Of a stretch of 64,000 nucleotides of DNA, positions 11,225-21,900 are shown piece by piece. The DNA is from Ariolimax columbianus (lineage: Eukaryota > Mollusca > Gastropoda > Stylommatophora > Arionidae). The stretch covers positions 32,720,453 through 32,784,452 of the forward strand of contig JAVGWX010000007.1 in assembly GCA_036924085.1 (NCBI GenBank). The letters are read 5' to 3'. The position numbers and the translations under genes were made by a program. Below the pieces are notes generated by a model that searched no databases, had not been told where the DNA came from, and saw nothing but the letters and a program-made list of their open reading frames with translations. Numbering within the stretch: position 1 is the stretch's first letter; the number at the start of each line of letters is the position of its first letter.

Positions 11225-11925
11225 TGAGTGAGCAAGTTCAGGTAGCAGTGAAAAAGGCAAATGCAATGTTAGGTATGATAAAAAATACATATTAAACATA
11301 AGAGCAAGGAAGTGATTGCCAAACTGCATAAAGCATAGTTAGACCTAGATTGGAGTACTGTGTACAGGTGTGGAGTCCTTAAGTTAGACCTAGATTGGAG
11401 TACTGTGTACAGGTGTGGAGTCCTTAAGTTAGACCTAGATTGGAGTACTGTGTACAGGTGTGGAGTCCTCGAAAGGATATAAACATGCTGAAACGGTATA
11501 TACAGAATAGCAACAAAGCTGATAGTAGGATTCCAGAATTACAGTTATAAGGAAAGATTTCGAAAAACCGGACTACAGTGTCTAGAAGAGAGAATAATTC
11601 GAGGTGACAATACAGGTCTATAAGAAAATCAAAGGAACTGATAAATTAGACAGTAACAAGTTGTTTTTTTCAAAATACAACCACCTACAAGAACAATATG
11701 ATTTAGCTTCAAATTAACTAAAGAAAGGCTCAGATTAGATATTAGGAAATATTTGTTTAGTCAGAGAGTGGTGAGTGCTAGGAACGCATTTCCACAGGAA
11801 GTAGGATGGGGACAGGGACAATTAATGCATTTAAGAATGGATTTGATGCGCATAGCCTTTAGAGCATGGACATGTACATTAAACTAGCTGTATACAAGCT
11901 GCAGAGTCTTCTAAGCCAGTATAAA
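11225..11925 (+). mobile_element. CR1-like LINE C-terminal region, decayed, with internal triplication
   Basis: Plus-strand frames read through the C-terminal part of a CR1-type reverse transcriptase: 'VSEQVQVAVKKANAMLGMIK' (about 11225-11285), 'VRPRLEYCVQVWSP' (about 11340), 'ATKLIVGFQNYSYKERFRKT' (about 11513-11570), 'CLEERIIRGDN' and a terminal piece corresponding to 'RLDIRKYLFSQRVVSARNAFPQEV'. Stops and frameshifts disrupt it. A 45 bp segment coding the REYC-VQVWSP phrase is present three times in tandem (11338-11472). The terminal block with GTATACAAGCTGCAGAG (11890) recurs at 1585-1640 and 25012-25080. Confidence 0.8.
11338..11472. repeat. 45 bp triplication inside the CR1 remnant
   Basis: Three near-identical copies of a 45 bp unit starting at 11338, 11383 and 11428 (GTTAGACCTAGATTGGAG...). 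Exactly 15 codons, so the duplication preserved the frame of the element. Confidence 0.95.
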
Positions 11926-11929
11926 ATCG

Positions 11930-12060
11930 TTTCAGTCTATCTATTTTTTCAGTCCGTTTGTGTCATTAGACTGCAGCCTTGTTTGTTTCATATTATTTGG
12001 CAGGCGATAAAGCCGCTGATGACTTGCCAGGTCAATCCCATTGCTAAGTTAAGTTTTCAA
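11930..12060 (+). repeat. Dispersed repeat, copy 2
   Basis: Second copy of the repeat at 4425-4620: TCTATCTATTTTTTCAGTCC, GTGTCATTAGAC and GACTTGCCAGGTCAATCCCA in the same order. Confidence 0.5.
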
Positions 12061-12119
12061 CTCAAATGTCCGATCGATTTTTTTATGTGGGTCGAGGGCG
12101 AGGATGATAACAAATGAGT

Positions 12120-12815
12120 TAGCAAGTAGGTGGTGCACGTGTTTGTGAACGGCTACCCGGGCAGAGTGATGTGTTTGAAGTGATATGATAAAATCAGAGT
12201 TATCGACCTGCGTCGGATGAGATGAAGAGAAGACGATGGGGAATTAGGTCACACTTTGAGGAGGGATTCTGGTAGCATTTCTAAACAGTGTCTGCACTAG
12301 AACCATGTGGGGAAAGAGAAAGAGATGTTGACATTGACACACCTTGATTGGGGGTGGGGAGGGGAGGGGGGGGGGGAATAGATGCCAATATAAAGATCAC
12401 TGACCGGTATTGGATAAAGTTGGATCGGCTGGCCGCTGATCAAAGCTCATGGCGATTTTTTCTTGAGGACCTAACCTCTCCATGGGTTAGAAGGGTTTTG
12501 ATTGATTGAATGTCTCCACATTTTGATAAAGATCAATTTGCAAGAAACATTATCTGACTCTGGATAATTACGTCGACAATTTAAATCCGTATCTATACTT
12601 ATGCCAGGAAATGACGAAATCCAATTAAGCATACTGTGAGATTTCACGAAGGGTAACAGTGGACTGGATCAGCTTCAATAGTATCAAACCCATACTGCAA
12701 CATATGCTAGACGACAACGCTAGAGCTCACAACTTCATCAGCTTAAGGAAGGCCCTGAGTCCAACATGGTATACCAAGGAGGAAGAGCGAAATTAAATTT
12801 ACTCAAAGTTTGGCT
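12120..12815. other. Unannotated; G-rich tract
   Basis: A GGGGTGGGGAGGGGAGGGGGG-like tract at about 12351-12377 could form a quadruplex. No gene or repeat family is recognised otherwise. Confidence 0.4.
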
Positions 12816-12819
12816 AAGT

Positions 12820-13035
12820 GGCATAAGCCACATGCACCAGATTGAATACCATGATTTAGAGATTGAAAGATCTTCAACATGACAAGGTTCTCTTGAATCC
12901 ATACACAAAGCCCGAATCAGTTGGATTGGACATGTTGTCTGCGTGTCTGATAAACGCCTCCTTAAGTAGGTGCCGTACAGAATGGGCAAGATACGCGTAG
13001 TGCCAGAAAACACAGTTTTCACTAGCACTTGACCC
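12820..13035 (+). mobile_element. LINE C-terminal remnant
   Basis: The plus strand contains 'ARISWIGHVVCVSDKRLLK' (about 12907-12966), which matches the W(A/I)GHV(V/A)R...RLPK signature of RTE-like LINE C-termini. A stop follows directly and little else is conserved. Confidence 0.45.
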
Positions 13036-13039
13036 ATCG

Positions 13040-13740
13040 AAGATACAGAAGAGTGTCATGTGTGTGTTTGGGTGAATGTTTGTGTGTGTGTGTGTGTGCT
13101 TGGAATTCCGTACACATTCTTAGAATATGTTATTACTCAGTAAATATCCAAACATAAATTGAAACTTCCCCACACGTGTTCAACATCTGTTCCTTCGACA
13201 ATATCTTTCCAGATTGAGTGGCTCGCTGCTTCTTTATTTTCTTAACATCTGTCATGTTGGAAAATAGTATTCAAGCCTTCGAAATGTAGGTATATAGGAG
13301 ATTAGGTACATTTCTGTGAAAAAGTAGAAAACAAATGTGAAGGTATTGAAAGAGTTGGTCGAGTAAAGAGAATTACTGACAGAAATCAGGGTTAGTCAGT
13401 AATAATTTTTTGGCCATATAACAAGACCTCCTTGTTAAAGATCAAACTAGAGGGAAGTGCAGTCGTTCAAGAAGCAGACAACATTATAAGTTGGTGGATA
13501 ACATCAAGAGATGGACTAGATAACACCTGTCAGATTACACCATTTTGGCAAGAGAGAGATCCATTGAAGGACATCCATTGCAGGAGATCCATTGCAGACG
13601 ACCTTCGATGCGGAGATGGCACTTGAACCAAATTGAATTTCATAGATGCTGTCACAATTATTGAAACGCGCTTACAAAAATGAGTCCACAAAAAAAACCC
13701 ATTGATCAATAGTAAACTCGTTCCAACCTATCTATTGCTG
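13040..13740. other. Unannotated; short GT microsatellite
   Basis: A (GT)n tract at about 13079-13099. The 64-codon open frame at 13432-13626 shows no recognisable protein. Confidence 0.4.
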
Positions 13741-15040
13741 CATGTTTGTGAAACATGGACATTGTTTATCTGACATGCCAGCCATCTAACTCGTTTTTAT
13801 TTGAGCTGTGTACGTAAGCTACTGAGGATCATGGTCAACTCTGACATGTTGCGCATTCATAAACATCTGCAATCAGCTCAGATGAGATGGACGGAACAAG
13901 TTGTTCGCATGCCAGATGAGCGCGTCCCCGAGTAGTTTTTATAGGGAGAGCCCTCAACAGGATGTTGTGTTTTATCATGCGTGGCAGACCAAGAATGAGA
14001 CAGAAATTAAATGTTACAGATATTCTAGAGTGTCATGGAATGACAGGGAGGAAGACTAACGTCTCGTCAAGCAAAATATACTAATCGAACATGTTAGTCA
14101 GGGTCAGGCGAAATATACTGATCAGACATGCTAGTCAGGGCCAGGCAAAATATACTGATCAGACATGTTAGTCAGGGCCAGGCGAAATATACTGATGAGA
14201 CATGTTAGTCAGGGTCAGGTGAAATATACTGATCAGACATGTTAGTCAGGGTCAGGCGAAATATACTGATCAGACATGTTAGTCAGGGTCAGGCAAAATA
14301 TACTGATCAGACATGTTAGTCAGGGTCAGGCAAAACATACGGATCAAACATGTTTGGGTCAGGCAAAATATACTAATCAGACATGCTAGTCAGGGCCAGG
14401 CAATATATACTGATCAGACATGTTAGTCAGGGTCATGCAAAATATACTGATCAGACATGTTAGTTAGGGTCAGGCAAAACATACTGATCAGACATGTTAG
14501 GGTCAGGCAAAATATACTAATCAGACATGTTAGTCAGGGCCGGGCAAAATATACTGATCAGACATGTTAGTCAGGGCCAGGCAAAATATACTGATCAGAC
14601 ATGTTAGTCAGGGCCAGGCAAAATATACTGATCAGACATGCTAGTCAAAGTCTGGCAAAATATACTGACCAAGACCCACATCTTGACTTCTCCGCAATCC
14701 TCCCTGGAAACAGACTGTTTTCATGGCAGCCTGGCTAACAAGGTGGGAGATCTACGTTATCCTAGTAGTGGTGAGTGAAACGCAGATCAGGCCAAGCTTA
14801 GCACAACCGCCTAGAGTACGGCGGTCCACCCTCATCAGCACGCTCGGGATGTGAGGAAAGCTACGACAACCCGACACTTAACAAACACTGTTAGGGCGCA
14901 CAAAAGAGTAATCTTAATCGTTGTGTGTATTCAACAACAACAACAACAACAACAACAACATGGAATGACGACAAACGTAGCAACACACCTAAAACTGACA
15001 GAAAACTACCACGTCTCACAGCACAAGTGAATAAGCCAAG
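13740..15040 (+). mobile_element. RTE-like LINE C-terminal remnant, split by element V
   Basis: The plus strand reads 'LLHVCETWTLFI', 'HLTRFYLSCVRKLLRIM', then 'QMRWTEQVVRMPDERVPE' and a stop, a typical RTE-like tail with a cysteine-tryptophan phrase and an RMPDERxP signature. The sequence is interrupted at 14045 by element V and resumes after the target duplication at 14959. The remnant is therefore older than the element V insertion. Confidence 0.65.
14034..14969 (+). mobile_element. Element V: composite element with internal 37 bp array, perfect target duplication
   Basis: The element occupies 14045-14958, flanked by the perfect 11 bp duplication CATGGAATGAC (14034-14044 and 14959-14969). 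It starts GGGAGGAAGACTAACGTCT, then carries about 16 tandem units of roughly 37 bp (14060-14670, AAATATACTGATCAGACATG plus TTAGTCAGGG). A unique part follows (CCTGGAAACAGACTGTTTTC, GCAGCCTGGCTAAC, CATCAGCACGCTCGGGATG) and it ends in a (CAA)n tail. No coding capacity. Copies with few or many 37 bp units occur at 20640, 24655, 34600, 44755 and, inverted, 58380. The tail and duplication indicate reverse-transcribed insertion by a LINE; which LINE is unknown. Confidence 0.85.
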
Positions 15041-15066
15041 AAAAAAAAAAGACAAATAGTCTGCTT

Positions 15067-15072
15067 TTTATT
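15067..15072 (-). promoter_or_regulatory. Putative polyadenylation signal of receptor gene 1
   Basis: AATAAA on the minus strand about 100 bases beyond the stop codon of the receptor gene. Position is plausible for the first poly(A) site; not tested. Confidence 0.4.
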
Positions 15073-15174
15073 TTAAATAGAAATACAAGTAGTAATTGAT
15101 ATGAAAATGTAATTTTAAGTAAGCTCTCTACCCCTCAATGTCTTCCATTGGCCTTTACCCTTACTGAGGTGATG

Positions 15175-15801
15175 TTAGTCTCTAAAGAAATTTGAATTAA
15201 TTTCTGACATTAATGAGGTACAGAACAATTGTTGAAATACGTCTCTGTACTTGCTACTCATGCGATGGTACACAAAGATGTTGCCTGAAGAATTGACAGA
15301 TTCCATTATAAGGGCGAAAATCCCAAAAATTATTAGGACATTTCTGTTTTTTCCTTCAAGAGAAAAGCTCGGTTCCATAGAAATAGTTAAAAACATGATA
15401 CTGATGGGGACAAAACAAATAATAAAAAGTATGGAGATTGTCGTCACCATTTTGCTGACTGCTTGATTACGAGTAGACACATTGTCAGACTGTGAGCTTG
15501 CTGTAGAGGTCATCCGCCATTTACTGTTGCTGCGGAGTTTAATGACCAGAATAGTGGTACATGAAATAATGACTATAAAAGCAACAAAAGGAAAAGTGAT
15601 GTTGTTAACTAAGAATGAAATCTTCTCTACTATCTCACGATCTTCAGTGAAAACAAGACCAATCATTGTTCGGTTTCTGTGGGGGAAATATTTACATCCA
15701 AGCCTATTGACAGCATACAAAGGGCCTGAGCTTGATATGAAAATGACGTAAACACAAGCAATGAGTATCCAAGTTCTTTGTGGCGTGATGATCGTCTTGA
15801 C
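15175..15801 (-). CDS. Receptor gene 1, exon 3
   Basis: Starts after TATCTTTAG with GTC AAG ACG ATC. Encodes intracellular loop 2, TM4 to TM7 and the C-terminus, 208 codons and a stop. Loop 3 is serine/threonine-rich (STASSQSDNVSTRNQ) and could be phosphorylated. Confidence 0.9.
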   Translation of the reverse strand, partial: VKTIITPQRTWILIACVYVIFISSSGPLYAVNRLGCKYFPHRNRTMIGLVFTEDREIVEKISFLVNNITFPFVAFIVIISCTTILVIKLRSNSKWRMTSTASSQSDNVSTRNQAVSKMVTTISILFIICFVPISIMFLTISMEPSFSLEGKNRNVLIIFGIFALIMESVNSSGNIFVYHRMSSKYRDVFQQLFCTSLMSEINSNFFRD

Positions 15802-15885
15802 CTAAAGATAGATAACAAGATCAACTTAGTGTAAATAATTATAGCCATTGAGACTGTCATTTCTGTCATTTCTTCTTCTTCTTCT

Positions 15886-15917
<32 letters not shown>

Positions 15918-18900
15918 GACTTTGTATCCTCCTTCTTCGCATTTATCACGTGGTGGCAGGGGGGGGGGGGGGAAAGGGGGGGGGTGTTATTCAATACAAA
16001 TCTTACTGCAAACAAACATGCCCTGTGCTATTGTCACTAATTTGTTTGAACCTATTTCCTGTTTTCTTGCATCAACTTCTATATCTCATTCTATGTGTTC
16101 ATTTGTCTTACTTTGTCCTGTTTCTGTAATTGCCTGGTGATATTACGTTTGGACTTACGTAATGTGTGGCCTAGTCACCACTACTGTCCAAGATTTCCTG
16201 TTTTGCCTTCTGGCCTGTCACTGACATATGTCTTCCGTAAGCTTGGTTACCGAGCCACTTCATGAAACGAAGATTTTTCAGAGATTTAACTTAACTTTAC
16301 TTTAACTTACTTAACTTAACTTAACTTAACTTAACTCAATTCAACTCAGCTCAGCTCAACTTAACCTATGTGGACCTTTATTTAATTAATTTGTAGCTGT
16401 GCTCATTTGTTTCTGTAGTCGGATGTACTTTGCAAAACATGTTATAGACTAATGTATCTTTTTTCTTGATTACCTTTAAACACGAATTAAGTCACCTCGA
16501 ATTCTCTTCATTTTTATATACCGTAGGCGGATTTTTCTAAGTTTTTCCTCATAACTGTAATTATGTAATCACATCAGTTTTGCCACTCTTCTTTGCTTTC
16601 TTTATAACATGGTAATATCCCCTCTACGCTAAGGTTTCTACAGCTGAACACATCATTCCAAGTATACTTTGTGCAGATTGACTATCCCTTTCTCTGTTGA
16701 TATAATCTTGTAGGCTATTGCTACTGAATCCATCGTGTTTCCGCTCTGTGTAGAAGTATAGACTTTGCATTGAAACTGAAACAATCTAGGCGAAGTTTCT
16801 TACAGTCAATGTAGCCCCTACAGACTTGTCCCGGAAAACGCTGCATCGACAAAATGGAATGAACTGACGAAGATTCCCTGAACCGAAATGCAGTAGGAAC
16901 CCGCGCCTGTACACTACTTGCCTTACTCACGTGGAAGTCAATAAATTGACTCCTAACTGATGTATCCCTATGCAGGAATAACTTAGGAAGATGGTGATAC
17001 AGGGATGATTGACAAGACAGGAGGAAGACAGCTTTGAGGATGGATACATAACATGAGAGAAATTATGCAAGACCACACATTTACAGCGGCCGACACAACA
17101 CAACTGGCACTACAAAGCAAAATAAATGAATAAGTTATCTGGCCAGTACAAGTGGACGGAATAATGAGTAGCATTCTTCATAGTATACTCTTCTGCATAT
17201 TAAATGTATAGCTTAGTGTATAATTTATTTCCGGTAATTGTTTTGGTATATTTATAGTATAATTTATAATGTTTTCCTCTGCGAAATACGGATGTTTCAG
17301 ACCGAAAAGTGCAAATATTGCACCTGTAAACTAACGACACAACGTATTCAGTTCTCCGGATTACATCCTGCTACCTGTTAAGCCCTATTCAGAGCTTAGT
17401 AGAGAGAGAGAGAGAGAGAGACAGAGAGAGACAGAGAGAGAGAGATTAAGAACTTACGCAGAAGAAGAAGAAGAATAGTGTATTTCTAGCATAGTGTATA
17501 GTTTAATTCTACTATATTGTGTGGTGTATTTATAACATAGTGTACAGTTCAATTCTAGTATTCCGCATGGTATATTTTTAGAATGATAGTGTACGGTAAA
17601 TATAAAGTATAATGTATAGTTAATTTCACGTATATTTCATAGCATATTTCTAGAATTGCGTGTAGATTTTTTCTTGCATCATGTATGGTATATTACTAGC
17701 AAAGTGCATAGTATATTTATAGTGTATTGCATGGTATGGTTCTAATATACTGTACATTTCTAGTATACTATATGCTATATTTCTAGTTCCGTGTAAAGTA
17801 TATTCATAGCATACCCTATAGTAATATTTTGAGTATATTTTAATTAAAGTATAGTGTATAGTAATATTTCTAGTATAGAGTGAAGCTAATTACTAACATA
17901 TAGCCATTATGTTGTTGTTATTGTTGTTCTTGTTGTTGCTGCTGTTGTTACTGTTACACCGTTGCAGCTGAGCAAGCATTTTTATGTCATTCCTATATAG
18001 ATACAAGTCTTCTTGGGCTGTTTCACTGCTTCGTACAGTGTGTTGACAAATGTCGGCAGTGCTTGTAAGAATCCTCTTCTCGTGTCCGCAAGCGCTTTGC
18101 ATTCAATGAGTAGGTTTTTAACTGCTTCAACAAGCTGAGAGCAATGTCTGCACAAGGGTAGGTGCTACGGATTGATGTGGTTCAAGTGGCTATTGACTCT
18201 GGTGTGTCCTGTTCAGAACTGAAACAGGAGACGCTGATCTCTTTTATGCAGTTTATTAATGTGATCATTACTATTTGGCTGGCACATTTAATATAAGGAG
18301 CCGCGTAGCGCAGTGGTTATCGCGCTGGCTTCGCATCTGAGTGGTCCTGGGTTCTATCCCCAGTTGAGGCGGTAATGTTTTTTCAGACCGCAATGGCACC
18401 CGGGTCGACCCAGCCTTAAATGGGTACCGGTTCAGTCCGGAAAGTAAAAGCGGCGAGGGAGAGGAGATGGCTACCGCCCTCATATAGCCGAGCCTTTGAA
18501 GTGTGAGATCACTAACACCTTACACCCCTACGGCAGTAATGCTATGGGTTACTTTACTTTACTTTACTTTACTTACATTTAACTAAATACACTGCGACCT
18601 GTTGTTTCAGTCGCCCACCTGTTCATTCATATGTCCCTAGTATTATTCTAAATGATTCGTTTCACAGGATCTTTCCAATTGTTGTTTTGAGGCTGCTCTT
18701 TCTGCAAATCTGTCAATCATCTCGTATCGTGGTAGCTCTTTTTGTCTTGGGATCCATTGCAAGGTGACATTAATCCAGTGACAGTGATAATATAGTTAAT
18801 CACCCCCCACCACCCTCCATACCCCCTCCCTCACCAAGAATATTTCCTTTTTGTTGTATGGCGTATGCTTCAAGCCTCAAGTATTTCCCAAAAGAAGACT

Positions 18901-21900
18901 GAAGCGTATGAGGTCAACAGCCACATAACGAAATATTATTACAGCAACCACTGAAATGCAGGTTTCCAAGAAATGGATATGTTTTAGTGGTAGACAGACA
19001 TACGCTTCATTAATGAAGTAAAAATGTGATTAAATGAATCAGCCATACCTAGATCAGTTTCTGAAACAAACCTTCAAAGGGGCCGTTATACACAGACATC
19101 TCTCCAGCGTGACGAAGGCTGTGATCCAGCAAGTGGTACGGGAGAATGATGCATGTAGCATACCAACCGAGCCGTAAGTGAGTTCTATGGAATCAAACGG
19201 CAGATCAGCTGTTATGACACTTGGTGTATAACTGATGTTAATCCATATTATAGTTATCAGACAGCCCAGGTCAGAGATAGCCAAACCTGTAAAAACGTAG
19301 AGTATGGAGAATATATTTTGTAACCCATAAAGTCAATCACATTGGATGTACGTCAAAGTATAAAACCGCTGACTACGGCATTAATAGAATGCGGACAGAG
19401 ATGTCTCAAACTTTCTTGTGTGTATGTCTTTCCTGATCATGTTGTTATTAGGGATACCAAATGGGCTGCATTATTACTATCAACCGCACCAATAGGGCTG
19501 ATGTTGGATGTGGATATGAATAGCATTGAGAAGTCGAATACTGGTAGTCTTTTAAATATTGACACTGAAGTCGACAAACCAGCAATCGACAATTGTGTCC
19601 GACTAGGGTTGAAAGGCCACATTGTAAGATTTAGTGTAGTATGTTGCACTAACTGACTCATATAACTCTCGGTATTTACACTTTAAGCCTTTTACTGACT
19701 CAGAAAAACTGAATTGTTTTGAGTGCATAGACGACGATTTTTGGAAGATCAGAATATATCAGACTGTTGTGGGAGATGAAATCTAAGAAACTCGTACAGT
19801 CTCTTGATAAACACATTGTCTAACATCGTACATCGCCAGATACGCTCATATCCTGTTGTTTATGTTAAACCATTGTGTTTAGTTATCTTCAAAATTCCAC
19901 ATAATTTGTATGAATAAAGTGTTTATAATGAAAAAAAACTGCCACTTATTTTCCACATTCAGCTTGTACAGTAAAACATAATTCAAAATGACATGTTTTA
20001 TTTTTTACCTCAGTAGTGAATGTATTAATGCATTGATATGACCAATTGACATGATAACTGCCATGTCTTTCCAAACTTTAGCTATGATCTCAATTTTCAG
20101 CTGGGTAGACTAAGGAATTAGCACGAGCGTAACAGAGTTAAATTGTTTTAAGTGGCATCTATCTGACTGCGCATCCCATGGCGTCCAAGACGTCTGGCAT
20201 TCAACAATCTACTCCGAACTGGCACGGACAAGGGACATCCTGCAGTCTTATTTTTTTTTTAAAGTATTGCGATATTCAGACGGGACTTCAGTTCTTGCAC
20301 GAACTATGGATTATGACTGCTACTTGAACAGTGCAAGGCCGGTAACGAAGCATTGAATCTAACGTACGCGTTAGTCGTTACGTTTAGCTTAAAGATGACA
20401 GGCGTAGTTGAATAGCTTAAAGATGACAGGCGTAGTTGAATAGCTTAAAGATGACAGTCGTAGTTGAATAGCTTAAAGATGACAGTCGTAGTTGAATAGC
20501 TTAAAGATGACAGTCGTAGTTGAATAGCTTAAAGATGACAGTCGTAGTTGAATAGCTTAAAGATGACAGGCGTAGTTGAATAGCTTAAAGATGACAGTCG
20601 TAGTTGAATAGCTTAAAGATGACAGGCGTAGTTAAAACAATTAGAGCGGGACGATGAGGCTGACGTCTGGTCAGGCAGAACACACTGATCAAACACTGTT
20701 AGCCAGGTTAGAAGAAATATACTGGCTAAGACTCTCACCTGACCTCCTCGCTGGTCGTCCTGGAAACAGGCTGTTATCGAGGACAACAGTCTGGATAACA
20801 AAGTTAGCACGCTCGGGATGTCAGGAAAGCTACTACATTATGCCACACGTTCCGTCCTTTTCAGGGTTACCAACGCATTGCGGACATTAGAAACCAACCA
20901 ACCAACCAACCAAGCAGCCAAACAATGAGCATCGATTTCTCGGTGTCTATCTTGACCGCAGTAGCAAATGCATCAACACTGAACGATCTCTACGAACAGG
21001 AGAGCTCCAGGCTGGCCTTTGTAAGAAAAGCAGATTATCTGTTCCCGCAGCTGATGGTCCCTTGACGGACTCACCTAGACACCTGAGTGGTTTCCGTGCT
21101 ATATAAAATAGAACAACTGTTTCATTCTGTGCTAGTCGAACAGTTGACTAGTTATGACCTACGAAGAGTCCAAAAGGCTTATTAGAGTCAGATACATGGC
21201 CAAGTGGGAAACAGAACATACGGCTACACAAAAAATGATGCCTATTACCAATTGAACAGAAGAGAGCAGGTCGTGGTCTTCAGACTCCGCACAGGCCACA
21301 ACAGACTGAGGTACCACCTATTCTATAAACTGAAGATAGGTGGCACTGACGAATGCACTTGTGGTACAGGGAAAATGACCGCTGAACATCTGCTGCAAAA
21401 CTGCCCGATATACCAGGACCAGAGAAAGCATGTGGCCTTCCCCAGTGGCAACACTAGACAAGCTCTATGGCAGTGTCGACAGCCTCAGGATGATCGCTGT
21501 TTTCTTCGAAAACATACAGGTTGACGTCTGACAACGTACGAAGAAGAAGAAGAAGAAGAAGAAGAAGAAGAAGAAGAAAGAAGAAGAAGAAGAACAGTTG
21601 ACTAGTAAAGACTGTGTTTGCGGTTTGTAACCTCGCCATTTAAAAGCCATTGGTACTGACTCCGCACTGGAAATAAATGCATTCAGTATTTTTAAAAGTT
21701 GGTAGGGAAAACCAAGTGTTGAAACTTTACTCGATCATTTGGTGTGGCATGGTATATGCTGATGTTGAGGATTAATATGATAAGCGGTCCTAACATTCAA
21801 CTACTCAGGCGAGGAGAGGAGACTTACGTGATTGTGTAAGCCAGGGGCAGGTGCATCGTACTGATCAAGATCCCTGGATCACGTCTATGATAGCACTCCT

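Noticed and set aside
18292..18370. A tRNA gene
   Set aside because: A and B boxes are present, but the sequence continues into a SINE body with a pentamer tail and is flanked by a target duplication.
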